Below, piece after piece: positions 16,606 to 25,249 of a stretch of DNA of 64,000 bases (its first letter is position 1; the number at the start of each line of letters is the position of its first letter). Origin of the DNA: Acinetobacter sp. NCu2D-2 (GTDB lineage Bacteria > Pseudomonadota > Gammaproteobacteria > Pseudomonadales > Moraxellaceae); NCBI RefSeq assembly GCF_001647675.1, contig NZ_CP015594.1, positions 1,550,001-1,614,000 of the forward strand, read 5' to 3'. Position numbers and translations under genes: made by a program. The notes below the pieces were generated by a model. The model saw only the letters and a list, made by a program, of their open reading frames with translations, was not told the DNA's origin and did not search any database.

Positions 16606-17403
16606 TTACCCTTTATCTACAAATTTTTGGCTATATTTATATCTAGGTGCATCTTTAAATAAGTCTTCTATTTCCACCATTTCAAACTTATAAGTATTTG
16701 GTTTTAGTCTAATTTTATAATATTTTATCCTTCTCCCCCTTAATGCAAACATTACATCTTTTTGTGTAACCTTTTTTAGGCTAGATGAAAGTGATTCATT
16801 GTTTTTGCTGACTTCCTGATTTGTTTCAGGCATTCTTAGACCAAAATAAATAGCTTTCACAGCCCTAAAGTCATATTCAATTTTTCCAAAATTATCCATT
16901 ACCAAGCGAAATTCATCTTCATGTTTCCAAGCATTAGACTTTGTTCCTGAGGTGACTTTTAAAGTTTCAATTAAACTTTCATTCTTATTTGACAAAAGAA
17001 TATCTAATGAACATTTAGGAACATCATCCTGATATACAACATCAAATTCACCAGATGAACGAATAGATCTTTTTAATTGGTTCCAATCATATTCAATGCA
17101 GAAACCTGTATGTGCATCAGCATAATAAGCCCATAAAAGCTCGTCTAACACATTCTTACTCAAAGAATATATCCCTACATTTTCTCTTATATTTTTAAGT
17201 AATTGATAGAATGCTTGTTTAAACTCATTATTAGTTGTCCCTTTTTCCATCGAAAATAGTGAACAAAATTTATTAAGATCATCTTCAATAAATAAATTTT
17301 CACAAGGATCATTTAATTTTGAGGGATGAGGCGCATAAAAATAATCTTCTTGCAAAGAGAGTAGATCCCGTTGTGATCCATACCGATACTTATATAATTT
17401 CAT
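16606..17403 (-). pseudogene. DUF2971 protein gene, truncated at its 3' end by IS66
   Basis: 265 codons from ATG 17403. DUF2971 features: MKLYKYRYGS start, HPSKLNDPCENLF, WAYYADAHTGFCIEYD and KHEDEFRLVM. Codons 263-265 (Asp-Lys-Gly) enter the IS66 terminal repeat, whose TAA gives an immediate stop. The lost 82 residues are at 7576-7833. The DUF2971 core is retained, so a shortened but stable product is possible. DUF2971 has no established biochemical function. A terminator of the upstream gene lies at 17416. Confidence 0.88.
16610..16617. repeat. 8-bp target-site duplication of IS66 copy A, right
   Basis: CCTTTATC, matches 7826-7833. Confidence 0.93.
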
Positions 17404-17415
17404 TTCTTATAATAA

Positions 17416-17441
17416 AAAACCGATGCCTAAACATCGGTTTT
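17416..17441 (-). terminator. Terminator of the M61 peptidase gene
   Basis: AAAACCGATG, 6-nt loop, CATCGGTTTT followed by T/A-rich sequence in the minus orientation. Confidence 0.82.
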
Positions 17442-17466
17442 ACATGGTTTTTATCGCTTATGCAAA

Positions 17467-19170
17467 TTAAGCTTTAAGCCATTTTTTAGCTTTTGCTTGA
17501 TCTTCAACTTTAAGTTCTACTTCGGTCAAAGCTGAACCGCTTGCTTGAACTTCAAAAGTCATCAATTCGTCACGACGGAATGCATGAACGGTATACGTAC
17601 CTTCAAGTTTTGCATATTTATCCAAAAGTTTGGTCGTTGCTTTTAAACCATCAATTGCAATAATCACATCATTGGCAGATAGCCCCGCTTTAGCAGCAGC
17701 ACCATCACGACGTGTTTGTTGAACCAAAACGCCTTCAGGTTTATCTGCACACTTCGCACCAAATGCTAAAGATTTATCATTTTTCAGTGTGTAGCTTAAA
17801 CCAAACTCTGGGAATAATTGATCAAGTGGCAATTCATCAGTGGTGTTAATCAAATGATTAATTTGTTCTGACCAATCATCACCTGTTAATTCATTACATA
17901 ATTCAAAGATAGTACGCTCATTAACCTGAATACCATTTTGCGCATTTTCATACAGTTTACGCATTAATGCATCAAGACTCGAACCACGTAGACGTAAGCC
18001 CAAATCTAGGCAAAGCGCAACCAAACAACCTTTGTTGTAATAGCTTGTACCTGCATTATTTGAGTTTTCATCCTGACGGTAGAATTTTACCCACGCATCA
18101 AAACTAGACTCCGATACGGTTTGTACAAATCGACCTGGGTTTTGCAGGTAACGATCAATCTGGGCCTTTAATAACGCGATGTATGAGGCTTGGTTAATCA
18201 CACCACTACGAAGCAAAATTAAGTCGTCATAATATGATGTAAAGCCCTCAAAGATCCAAAGCAAAGAGGTGTAACCTTCTTTGTTCAGGTCGTAATTCAC
18301 AAAGTTTTCAGGACGGATAAACTTCACCAACCAAGAATGGAAGTATTCGTGACTGCAAAGCCCTAGGAAACGTTGATAATCTTTCGATGGCTCTTCAGGC
18401 TCATTGGCTTTTGGTAAATCATCACGTGGTGAAATCAAGCTAGTTGAATTTGGATGCTCTAAACCACCATAACTATTACCTGTTGCCATGGTCATAAAGG
18501 TGTAGTGTTTAAATGGTGCAGAACCAAACATTGAAATTTCTGTCGCACAGATTTTCTCAATATCTTGCTTCATACGTTGTTCATTCATCGCATGTTTGCC
18601 TGACACCACAAATTCATGCGGAATGCCATTGGCTTCAAAACTAAAACGAGTTTGATCTGCAAGTTCAAATGGTGCATCAATCAATTCAGCATAGTTTTTT
18701 GCTTTTAAAGTATATCGACCTTTAATCAGGCTTTTTGAAGTTAAACCTGTCGCAATTTGTAAGTGTTTAAGCTCAGGTGGTAAGAATACTTCAACCTCAA
18801 CTTCTTTATGTTCCTGACCTAACAAGCCCAAACATACGCATGCTGGATTTACATATAAGCGTGTTTGATCGACATATGCACCACGCACCGATAAGTCATA
18901 AGCATAAACATCATATTCAACTGTAATCAGCTCATGATCGGTATTAAATAAGCGCCATTGGTTCTTTTCAAATTTCTGAATTTTAAGCTGACGACCATCT
19001 TCATCGTAGGCACGTACACCTTCAATATGCTTTGAAAATTCACGAATCAGGTAACTTCCCGGGATCCATGTTGGCAAAGTCAAGATTTGAGTTGGGTCTG
19101 CCAAAAAGCGAACTGTCACGTGAATTAGATGCTGACGATAATCGTCAAATTCGATTTGATAATGCAACAT
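17467..19170 (-). CDS. M61-family metallopeptidase (glycyl aminopeptidase-like) with PDZ domain
   Basis: 567 residues. An N-terminal beta domain (~1-160) precedes the catalytic domain with HEYFHSW (HExxH zinc motif) and the downstream Glu of WIFEGFTSYYDDL. A C-terminal PDZ domain spans ~465-545 (GVLVQQTRRDGAAAKAGLSANDVIIAIDG). This order matches bacterial M61 peptidases, which remove N-terminal Gly/Ala. No signal peptide is seen, suggesting a cytoplasmic enzyme. It is monocistronic with its own terminator. Confidence 0.93.
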   Translation of the reverse strand: MLHYQIEFDDYRQHLIHVTVRFLADPTQILTLPTWIPGSYLIREFSKHIEGVRAYDEDGRQLKIQKFEKNQWRLFNTDHELITVEYDVYAYDLSVRGAYVDQTRLYVNPACVCLGLLGQEHKEVEVEVFLPPELKHLQIATGLTSKSLIKGRYTLKAKNYAELIDAPFELADQTRFSFEANGIPHEFVVSGKHAMNEQRMKQDIEKICATEISMFGSAPFKHYTFMTMATGNSYGGLEHPNSTSLISPRDDLPKANEPEEPSKDYQRFLGLCSHEYFHSWLVKFIRPENFVNYDLNKEGYTSLLWIFEGFTSYYDDLILLRSGVINQASYIALLKAQIDRYLQNPGRFVQTVSESSFDAWVKFYRQDENSNNAGTSYYNKGCLVALCLDLGLRLRGSSLDALMRKLYENAQNGIQVNERTIFELCNELTGDDWSEQINHLINTTDELPLDQLFPEFGLSYTLKNDKSLAFGAKCADKPEGVLVQQTRRDGAAAKAGLSANDVIIAIDGLKATTKLLDKYAKLEGTYTVHAFRRDELMTFEVQASGSALTEVELKVEDQAKAKKWLKA

Positions 19171-19345
19171 AATGGACGATATAAAATAAAAATGATTAAG
19201 GTATGCCTTAGCTTAACATTTTTTGTTAATACAATGCGGAACTGTCTTAAATGTCTACAATTACGACTAGTCAGCACTTAAAAAAAGGCATAGCATCGCA
19301 AAAAAATTTATCGTTCACCAGTGGACTGGTCGTTAAGGAACCCCT

Positions 19346-20659
19346 TTGAAATACATCACGGCAATCGTTGCAGTTTTCAGCCTTCTTTTTTCTGCAATGG
19401 CACAGGCAGCATTACTGAATATCAAACCAGAAAGCGTTGAGGCAGAAGCCTGGTCTATCCTCGACACACAAACAGGTCAGGTCATTGCGGAGCATAATTC
19501 TCATGTTCAACGCGCTCCTGCTTCACTGACCAAAATGATGGTTGCGTATGTTGCTTTAAAAGAAATTCAAGCGGGAAAATTAAGTAAAAGTGAAATTTTA
19601 ACTGCGACGCCTATCGTGCAAACCGTGATGTGGGATGAATCGCAAATGTACCTAAAAGCGGGTGAGCAGATTTCTGTTGATCAATTGCTTGCGGGATTAA
19701 TTGTGATGTCTGCCAATGATGCTGCTGTCACATTAGCTGAAAAAATTTCGGGTGGTATTCCACAATTTGTAGAACGTATGAATAAAGAAGCGAAAGCTTT
19801 GGGCATGCACAATACCCATTTCCAAAACCCGGCTGGTATTACTATGCCAGAGCACTATTCAACTTCAGCCGATCTTGCTTTATTAGGTCAGGCGTTAGTC
19901 AAAGAAGTCCCTGATTATTTATATTATTCAAAACAACAAAGTTTCTCTTATAACCAACGCTTCCACCGCGCAACCAATCGCTTACTTTACGTTGACCCAA
20001 CGGTAGATGGTTTAAAAACAGGCTTTACCAAAGCTGCAGGTTACAACCTTGCTGCGACTGCGAATCGCCCTACAGGCAGTACGGATGCACCAAACCGTCG
20101 ATTGGTGGTGGTTGTACTCGGTACAAAAAGTGCGACTAAACGTGCTGAAGTTGCACATAAATTGATGAATCTTGCTTACACCTATACGCGTAATGAAGTT
20201 GCACTCAAAGATAAGCAATTGCTTGCTGAGCTTCCAGTGGTTCAATCGACATTGAAAATGTTTAAAGTCGAAACCAAACAACCAGAACTCATGACCACTT
20301 CTTTGGCAGATCAAAGCTATGCGATTGATTTAAATGATTTCGACCAAAACACGCAGCGTATTACTTTAAATATCGGTAATGGCGTGATGCAAACTATTGA
20401 ACCGTTAAATGAAACACAAACCCGATTAAACGTCGAAGTCAAAGAAAAATCTTTAACTGCCCCTCTTGCTCAAGTGATGCAGCTCGCGACTGTCAATATT
20501 TATCAAAATAACCATCTGATTCGTAGTATTGATATTGAAGATAAAGTTGAGATTGAAGAATCAAGCGCATTTACTCGCTTCATTCATTGGATTACCAGCT
20601 TATTTGGACTGTTTGCTGACAGCACACCTGAAGTAAAAATTTATCCAATTCAACACTAA
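19346..20659 (+). CDS. dacC: D-alanyl-D-alanine carboxypeptidase, PBP5/6 type
   Basis: 437 residues. Signal peptide ends AMAQA. Penicillin-binding motifs: SxxK in APASLTKMM, SxN in SANDAAV and KTG in DGLKTGFTKAAGY. A PBP5 C-terminal beta domain and a terminal amphipathic helix (FTRFIHWITSLFGLF) for membrane anchoring follow. It trims the terminal D-Ala of peptidoglycan pentapeptides in the periplasm. The start is TTG 19346: AAGGA lies 7 nt upstream and the signal peptide begins there; no ATG fits. Terminator at 20674. Confidence 0.93.
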   Translation: MKYITAIVAVFSLLFSAMAQAALLNIKPESVEAEAWSILDTQTGQVIAEHNSHVQRAPASLTKMMVAYVALKEIQAGKLSKSEILTATPIVQTVMWDESQMYLKAGEQISVDQLLAGLIVMSANDAAVTLAEKISGGIPQFVERMNKEAKALGMHNTHFQNPAGITMPEHYSTSADLALLGQALVKEVPDYLYYSKQQSFSYNQRFHRATNRLLYVDPTVDGLKTGFTKAAGYNLAATANRPTGSTDAPNRRLVVVVLGTKSATKRAEVAHKLMNLAYTYTRNEVALKDKQLLAELPVVQSTLKMFKVETKQPELMTTSLADQSYAIDLNDFDQNTQRITLNIGNGVMQTIEPLNETQTRLNVEVKEKSLTAPLAQVMQLATVNIYQNNHLIRSIDIEDKVEIEESSAFTRFIHWITSLFGLFADSTPEVKIYPIQH

Positions 20660-20673
20660 GTGTTATTAATAAA

Positions 20674-20700
20674 AAAAGAGCCTGTCATGGCTCTTTTCTT
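20674..20700 (+). terminator. Terminator of dacC
   Basis: AAAAGAGCC, loop tgtcat, GGCTCTTTT, then CTTTT. Confidence 0.88.
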
Positions 20701-20848
20701 TTAGAGCAGCACTCAAAAATGTAACGGGATTTTGCATATTGCTACGTTTTGTAAGCTGTATAACAATTCTCTTCAAGATCGTTCAACAAGCCTGCCATAT
20801 TATGTTTTAACTTCTATTTCATTAGAAAAATAAATAGGTTAAACATAT

Positions 20849-22135
20849 ATGACTGCACATAAAATTGTAATTATTGGTGGTGGTGCTGGTGGTTTAGAGC
20901 TAGCTACCCAATTAGGCGACACATTAGGTAAAAGCGGAAAGGCTCAAATTACGCTGATTGACCAAAAACTTACCCACGTTTGGAAACCGCTACTGCATGA
21001 AATTGCAGCAGGCACACTGAATCCTTCTGAAGAAGAAACCAATTATCTTGCTCATGCCTCATCGCATCATTATGAGTTTGTCTTAGGTACATTTACGCAG
21101 TTAGATCGTTTAGCCAAACAAGTGGTTGTCGAGACATCTTATCAATCTAAAAAAGCTAATCCTAAAAAAACCACCTATATTGACTATGACACCGTGGTCA
21201 TTGCGGTCGGTTCAACCTCAAATGACTTTAAAACCGAAGGTGTTAAAGACTTCTGTTACTTCTTAGATAGCCGCGCTCAAGCAGATGTGTTCCAGCAAGA
21301 TTTATTACATTTGTATTTGAATGCGCAGCGTGAAGCCAGCAACAAAGAATTAAAAATTGCGATTATTGGTGCAGGTGCAACAGGTGTTGAACTGGCAGCC
21401 GAACTGATCCAATCCAAGCATAATTTCTTTAAATATGGTTTAAATAAAATTGACCCAAACAAAGTCAAAATCACACTGATTGAGGCGGCTGATCGCATTC
21501 TGCCCGCACTGTCGCAAAAAACTGTTGATCACACCATGAAGCAGCTTAAACAGTTCGGTATCGAGGTACTCACACAGCACCGCGTCGCCAAAGTTGATGA
21601 AGACAAAATTTACTTTGCCGATGGTACGAGCTTAGATGCTGAAATTAAAGTCTGGGCAGCAGGCATCAAAGCCCCTGATGTACTTGCTCAACTCGAAGGC
21701 TTAGAAAAAGACAATATTAATCGTTTGAAAGTGTTTGCTACCTTACAAAGTGTTTCTGACCCCAATGTCTATGCCTTTGGTGACTGTGCACATTGTCAAC
21801 CTGTTGCAGATGAGCCTGTACTCGCACCACGCGCACAAGTGGCAAGTCAACAAGCCAGCTTCTTGGTGGGTGCACTCAAAGCACGTGTGAATCAAGAATC
21901 TTATTTGCCAATGTTTAAATTCTCAGACAAAGGCTCGCTCGTTTCACTCAGCCAGAACAAAGCTGTCGGCGAACTGTTAGGTCAGGTAAATGTACAAGGC
22001 TTTGTGGCGAAATCCATGTATGTGTCTTTATATCGCCTACATCAAGCGACCATTCATGGCTATACCCAAGCGGGAATTTTGACAGCTAAAGATTTTGTGG
22101 CTAGAAAAATATCACCTAAGATAAAATTGCATTGA
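20849..22135 (+). CDS. ndh: Type II NADH dehydrogenase (NDH-2)
   Basis: 428 residues with two Rossmann dinucleotide sites: KIVIIGGGAGGLELATQLG for FAD at the N-terminus and IAIIGAGATGVELAAEL for NADH near residue 175. VYAFGDCAHC and APRAQVASQQA are conserved flavin-contact segments. The C-terminal region fits the amphipathic membrane-binding part of NDH-2. It transfers electrons from NADH to quinone without proton pumping. Confidence 0.94.
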   Translation: MTAHKIVIIGGGAGGLELATQLGDTLGKSGKAQITLIDQKLTHVWKPLLHEIAAGTLNPSEEETNYLAHASSHHYEFVLGTFTQLDRLAKQVVVETSYQSKKANPKKTTYIDYDTVVIAVGSTSNDFKTEGVKDFCYFLDSRAQADVFQQDLLHLYLNAQREASNKELKIAIIGAGATGVELAAELIQSKHNFFKYGLNKIDPNKVKITLIEAADRILPALSQKTVDHTMKQLKQFGIEVLTQHRVAKVDEDKIYFADGTSLDAEIKVWAAGIKAPDVLAQLEGLEKDNINRLKVFATLQSVSDPNVYAFGDCAHCQPVADEPVLAPRAQVASQQASFLVGALKARVNQESYLPMFKFSDKGSLVSLSQNKAVGELLGQVNVQGFVAKSMYVSLYRLHQATIHGYTQAGILTAKDFVARKISPKIKLH

Positions 22136-22273
22136 AATTTTAAAATGTGCCCCGATTAAGAAAAAAACGTCATTAAAATGTTCAAAATTGATTTTTTTTT
22201 ACTAAATTTAGTCTACAAAAATCGAATTTCACTTTATGATGTACCCTTTAAAAAATTTGAATGGATCAATATC

Positions 22274-22756
22274 ATGACTGCTATTGCAAATGACCTTGTG
22301 GTTTCTTTCCACTACACGTTGACAAACGCAGAGGGCGAAACTTTAGACCAATCTCAAGGTGAACCACTTGTGTACTTGCACGGTGCAGGCAATATCATCC
22401 CTGGCCTTGAAAATGCATTACTTGGTAAAACTGTTGGTGACAAATTCACAGTAACAGTTCCTGCTGCTGAAGCTTATGGCGAATACAACCCTGAACTTGT
22501 TCAAGAAGTTCCTGCGAAAATGTTCCAAGGCGTAGACAACATCCAAGCGGGTATGCAATTCCAAGCTCAAACTGATGACGGTGTTCAAATCGTTACTGTT
22601 AAATCTGTTGAAGGCGACAACGTAATCGTTGATGCTAACTTCCCACTTGCTGGTCAAGACTTAACTTTCGAAGTTGAAATCGTTGACGTTCGTGAAGCTT
22701 CTCAAGAAGAATTAGATCACGGTCACGTACACGGTGCAGGTGGTCACCACCACTAA
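22274..22756 (+). CDS. slyD: FKBP-type peptidyl-prolyl isomerase, SlyD-like
   Basis: 160 residues from ATG 22274 (MTAIANDLVVSFHYTL). The FKBP core is split by an insert-in-flap domain (about 70-125) in the SlyD manner; GAGNIIPGLENALLG is the FKBP signature. The short C-terminal tail is His-rich (HGHVHGAGGHHH), suggesting metal binding, though much shorter than the E. coli SlyD tail. An in-frame extension to 22178 lacks family similarity, so the internal start was chosen. Confidence 0.92.
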   Translation: MTAIANDLVVSFHYTLTNAEGETLDQSQGEPLVYLHGAGNIIPGLENALLGKTVGDKFTVTVPAAEAYGEYNPELVQEVPAKMFQGVDNIQAGMQFQAQTDDGVQIVTVKSVEGDNVIVDANFPLAGQDLTFEVEIVDVREASQEELDHGHVHGAGGHHH

Positions 22757-22776
22757 GATCTTCTGATCTTAAGTGC

Positions 22777-22807
22777 AAAAAGGCAAAGTTTTTACTTTGC
22801 CTTTTTT
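22777..22807 (+). terminator. Terminator of slyD
   Basis: AAAAAGGCAAAG, loop ttttta, CTTTGCCTTTTTT. The IS30-family element begins 8 bp downstream, leaving the terminator intact. Confidence 0.9.
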
Positions 22808-22815
22808 ATTGCGCA

Positions 22816-23881
22816 GATTCAAATCCCAAGTGCAACACATTTGTAGTTAGTTGAAAAAGTTAGGTGTATTCATAGAATCATTAGACTTTTTCAACTCGCA
22901 ATTGGAAAGCACACAATGAAGAAATACACCCAACTTTCTCAAGATGAAAGATACGAAATTTATGCTACTTTGAAAAGTAAAAGTTCAATTGCTACCCTTG
23001 CTCGGGAGTTAGGACGTTCACGATCAACCATCTACCGTGAAATAAAAAGAAATACTGGGCAACGTGGATATAGAGCTCAACAGGCAGCTAAATTTGCAAG
23101 TCAAAGACGGTACCGTCCTTCATCATCAATGACAGCATTTGCCTTCGCTTATATTGATTATTTGATTGGTTTGGACTGGTCACCAGAACAAATTTCAGGT
23201 GCTTTAACACAACGCGGTTGGCTGGATGTACCTTCACATGAGTGGATTTACCAGTACATTTATCAAGATAAATCACAAGGAGGTAAACTCCATCTACACT
23301 TAAGGCATCAGAAGAAATATCGAAAACGCGGTTACAAAAACACGGATCGTAGGGGGCAAATCATTGATAAAACAAGTATTCACTGCAGAGACCAGGTCAT
23401 TGATCAACGACAACGTTTAGGAGATTTCGAAGGTGACACGGTGATTGGTAAACATCATAAAGGTGCTTTATTGACACTCGTTGATCGAAAGAGCCTGTAT
23501 GTACATATTGTTCATTTAGGGCCAACGAGAGCATCCTCTCAAACGATTACTTGTGCATTAGATCGTTTACAAATGAGCCATGCTTATAGTGTGACATTTG
23601 ATAATGGCAAAGAATTTTCCGAACACAAAAGAATTACTGATGCTGGGATAGAGACGTATTTTGCTGATCCTTACAAGTCTATTCAGCGAGCTAGAAATGA
23701 AAATACGAATGGTTTAATCCGTCAATATCTGCCAAAATCATCATCGTTTGATGATGTGTCAAACGAACAAATAGAGCAGATAGAATTTGCACTCAACCAT
23801 CGTCCTAGAAAAACACTAGGTTGGTATACACCGAGTGAAGTTATGGCTGGTTTTTATACTGTTGCACTTGCCGTTTGAATC
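22816..23881 (+). mobile_element. IS30-family insertion sequence
   Basis: About 1066 bp with 22-bp imperfect terminal inverted repeats: left GATTCAAATCCCAAGTGCAACA; right, read inward, GATTCAAACGGCAAGTGCAACA (3 mismatches). IS30-family duplications are only 2-3 bp, so the exact edge cannot be fixed; CGC on both sides is a possible duplication. It sits between slyD and an M48 gene and interrupts nothing recognisable. The transposase stop codon lies inside the right repeat. Confidence 0.85.
22916..23878 (+). CDS. IS30-family transposase
   Basis: 320 residues. N-terminal HTH (YTQLSQDERYEIYATLKSK, IATLARELGRSRSTIYREI) and a DDE integrase core with Asp in GDFEGDTVIG, Asp in VTFDNGKEF and Glu in RNENTNGLIRQYLP. 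HRPRKTLGWYTPSEV is the typical IS30 C-terminus. Intact, so probably active. Confidence 0.95.
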   Translation: MKKYTQLSQDERYEIYATLKSKSSIATLARELGRSRSTIYREIKRNTGQRGYRAQQAAKFASQRRYRPSSSMTAFAFAYIDYLIGLDWSPEQISGALTQRGWLDVPSHEWIYQYIYQDKSQGGKLHLHLRHQKKYRKRGYKNTDRRGQIIDKTSIHCRDQVIDQRQRLGDFEGDTVIGKHHKGALLTLVDRKSLYVHIVHLGPTRASSQTITCALDRLQMSHAYSVTFDNGKEFSEHKRITDAGIETYFADPYKSIQRARNENTNGLIRQYLPKSSSFDDVSNEQIEQIEFALNHRPRKTLGWYTPSEVMAGFYTVALAV

Positions 23882-23907
23882 CGCCTTGCTATAAATTATT
23901 AAATATA

Positions 23908-23935
23908 AAAAAGCAGAGCCTCAGCCCTGCTTTTT
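23908..23935 (-). terminator. Terminator of the first M48 lipoprotein gene
   Basis: AAAAAGCAG ... CTGCTTTTT hairpin with a T tract in the minus orientation. Confidence 0.8.
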
Positions 23936-23958
23936 CATTCACTCATAATCAAACTTGA

Positions 23959-24729
23959 TTATTTGCGTTGATTATACAGTGCTTGTGCTGCAGGTAAGTT
24001 TTTACGCATTGCTTCGATACGCTGTGCATTTGATGGGTGAGTCGATAAGAACGAAGCACCTGAGCCTGATACTTTATTCATTTTTTCCCAAAGCGTAATC
24101 GCAGCTTGTGGGTTATAACCTGCACGTGCCATCAACATTAAGCCACCTTGGTCCGCACGGCTTTCTAGGTTACGTGAGTAAGGTAAACCAATACCAATCT
24201 GACTACCCAATTGTGCTGCTGCAGTCGCGCCCTGACCTGCACCTGCCGCACTTAAACCAATACCAATCGCAAGGTCAGTTAATGCCTGAGCACCAACTTT
24301 TTGTTTCGAGTGCTCTTCAAGCGCATGCACCATTTCATGACCCATTACTGCTGCAATTTCTGCATCAGTCAGGTTCAATTTATTCACGATGCCTGTATAA
24401 AATACAACTTTACCACCCGGTGCGACATAAGCATTGATTTGGTCTGATTTTAAGACAGCCAATTGCCAATTAAATTTCGTTCCAGTCTGGTTAATCTGAT
24501 CCGCGTAAGGACGTAATTGATTGAATACAGTGTTAATACGTTTATATGTGCTTGAAGATGTATCCAGTGTCTTATTGCTGCTTGCTTCTTGAACTGTTTT
24601 ATTAAAACCTTGTGCTGCAGCTGCATTCAAAGTTGCTGAGTCTGCACCCGCAATATCTGCAATGGTTGTACAGCCAGAAAGTGTAAGCGCAGCAGCTGCA
24701 CCCATGCTTAACATCAATTTATTCTTCAT
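23959..24729 (-). CDS. M48-family metalloprotease lipoprotein
   Basis: 256 residues from ATG 24729, chosen because GGTGGAG lies about 9 nt upstream. Lipobox LSGCTT gives a lipoprotein. The peptidase core has the zinc motif HEMVHALEEH and a third ligand in ESRADQGGLMLMARAGY. It resembles YggG/LoiP and the BepA catalytic domain, without the BepA TPR repeats. Likely a periplasmic outer-membrane or protein quality-control protease. Paralogous to the gene at 25250-26047 (ADSATLN..AAQ, THPSN shared). Confidence 0.9.
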   Translation of the reverse strand: MKNKLMLSMGAAAALTLSGCTTIADIAGADSATLNAAAAQGFNKTVQEASSNKTLDTSSSTYKRINTVFNQLRPYADQINQTGTKFNWQLAVLKSDQINAYVAPGGKVVFYTGIVNKLNLTDAEIAAVMGHEMVHALEEHSKQKVGAQALTDLAIGIGLSAAGAGQGATAAAQLGSQIGIGLPYSRNLESRADQGGLMLMARAGYNPQAAITLWEKMNKVSGSGASFLSTHPSNAQRIEAMRKNLPAAQALYNQRK

Positions 24730-24841
24730 TATTTCGTGCTCCACCTTTTATAAAGGTCAAATTTGTTAGGCAAATTATAAATTAAAAAACAATGTCCTAG
24801 ACACTAACTAATACTTCATCTTGTTATTAATTATGTAAAAT

Positions 24842-25150
24842 TCAGCTCAAAATTTGCAGCAATATCCAATATCCCAGACATAAAATATTTAACACCAAAT
24901 AAAAATGTCCTACAGATTCAATTTTAGATTGCCAATCGGCATGTTTACGCTTTAAAAATAAAAAAACATTCTGAATTAAGATCAGTGGTACCAAAATACA
25001 GGCAATAATCACGCTTAAACCTATCAATGCTTGATAAATCACTTCAGGATGATCTGTCTGTGCACGAATAATCATCATGGCTATGGTGGGTGCTCCACCC
25101 ATTGCAAAAAGAAGTGAATAAAACATGGTTAAAGAAATTTGATTGTGCAT
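24842..25150 (-). CDS. Small integral membrane protein, unknown
   Basis: 102 residues from ATG 25150 (MHNQISLTMFYSLLF); an upstream in-frame start at 25198 gives 118. Three hydrophobic helices are visible: LTMFYSLLFAMGGAPTIAMMII, ALIGLSVIIACILVPLILIQ and HFYLVLNILCLGYWILLQI. A basic loop (LKRKHADWQSK) lies between the second and third. It is placed between two M48 lipoprotein genes on the same strand, which may be coincidence. No family recognised. Confidence 0.65.
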   Translation of the reverse strand: MHNQISLTMFYSLLFAMGGAPTIAMMIIRAQTDHPEVIYQALIGLSVIIACILVPLILIQNVFLFLKRKHADWQSKIESVGHFYLVLNILCLGYWILLQILS

Positions 25151-25249
25151 CCTGCATCCGTTTAAAAGTATTCTTGTTATTTTGATTCTAACAAGCACCC
25201 TACCGAAATACGGTGCTTATTTCTTGCAACTTTAGTCGTGATCAATCAC

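Larger units (their letters stand above)
7834..16609 (-). mobile_element. IS66-family element copy A, interrupted by three other mobile elements
   Basis: Left end reads GTAAGAGTCCGCTGAAC; the right end, read inward, is GTAAGCGTCCGCTGAAC, so the termini match except position 6. Both ends abut CCTTTATC duplications. The 8776 bp contain a group II intron (8090-10433), an IS4-family element (11054-12423) and IS66 copy B (13914-16404). After removing these with one copy of each duplication, about 2554 bp remain, coding tnpA, tnpB and tnpC on the minus strand. Copy A cannot currently make intact TnpA, or TnpC without IS4 excision and intron splicing. Confidence 0.93.

Noticed and set aside
7834..16609. 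Composite transposon made of two IS66 copies with cargo between
   Set aside because: The second copy is nested in tnpA of the first with its own duplication, and the DNA between the ends is IS66, IS4 and intron sequence. There is no cargo gene.
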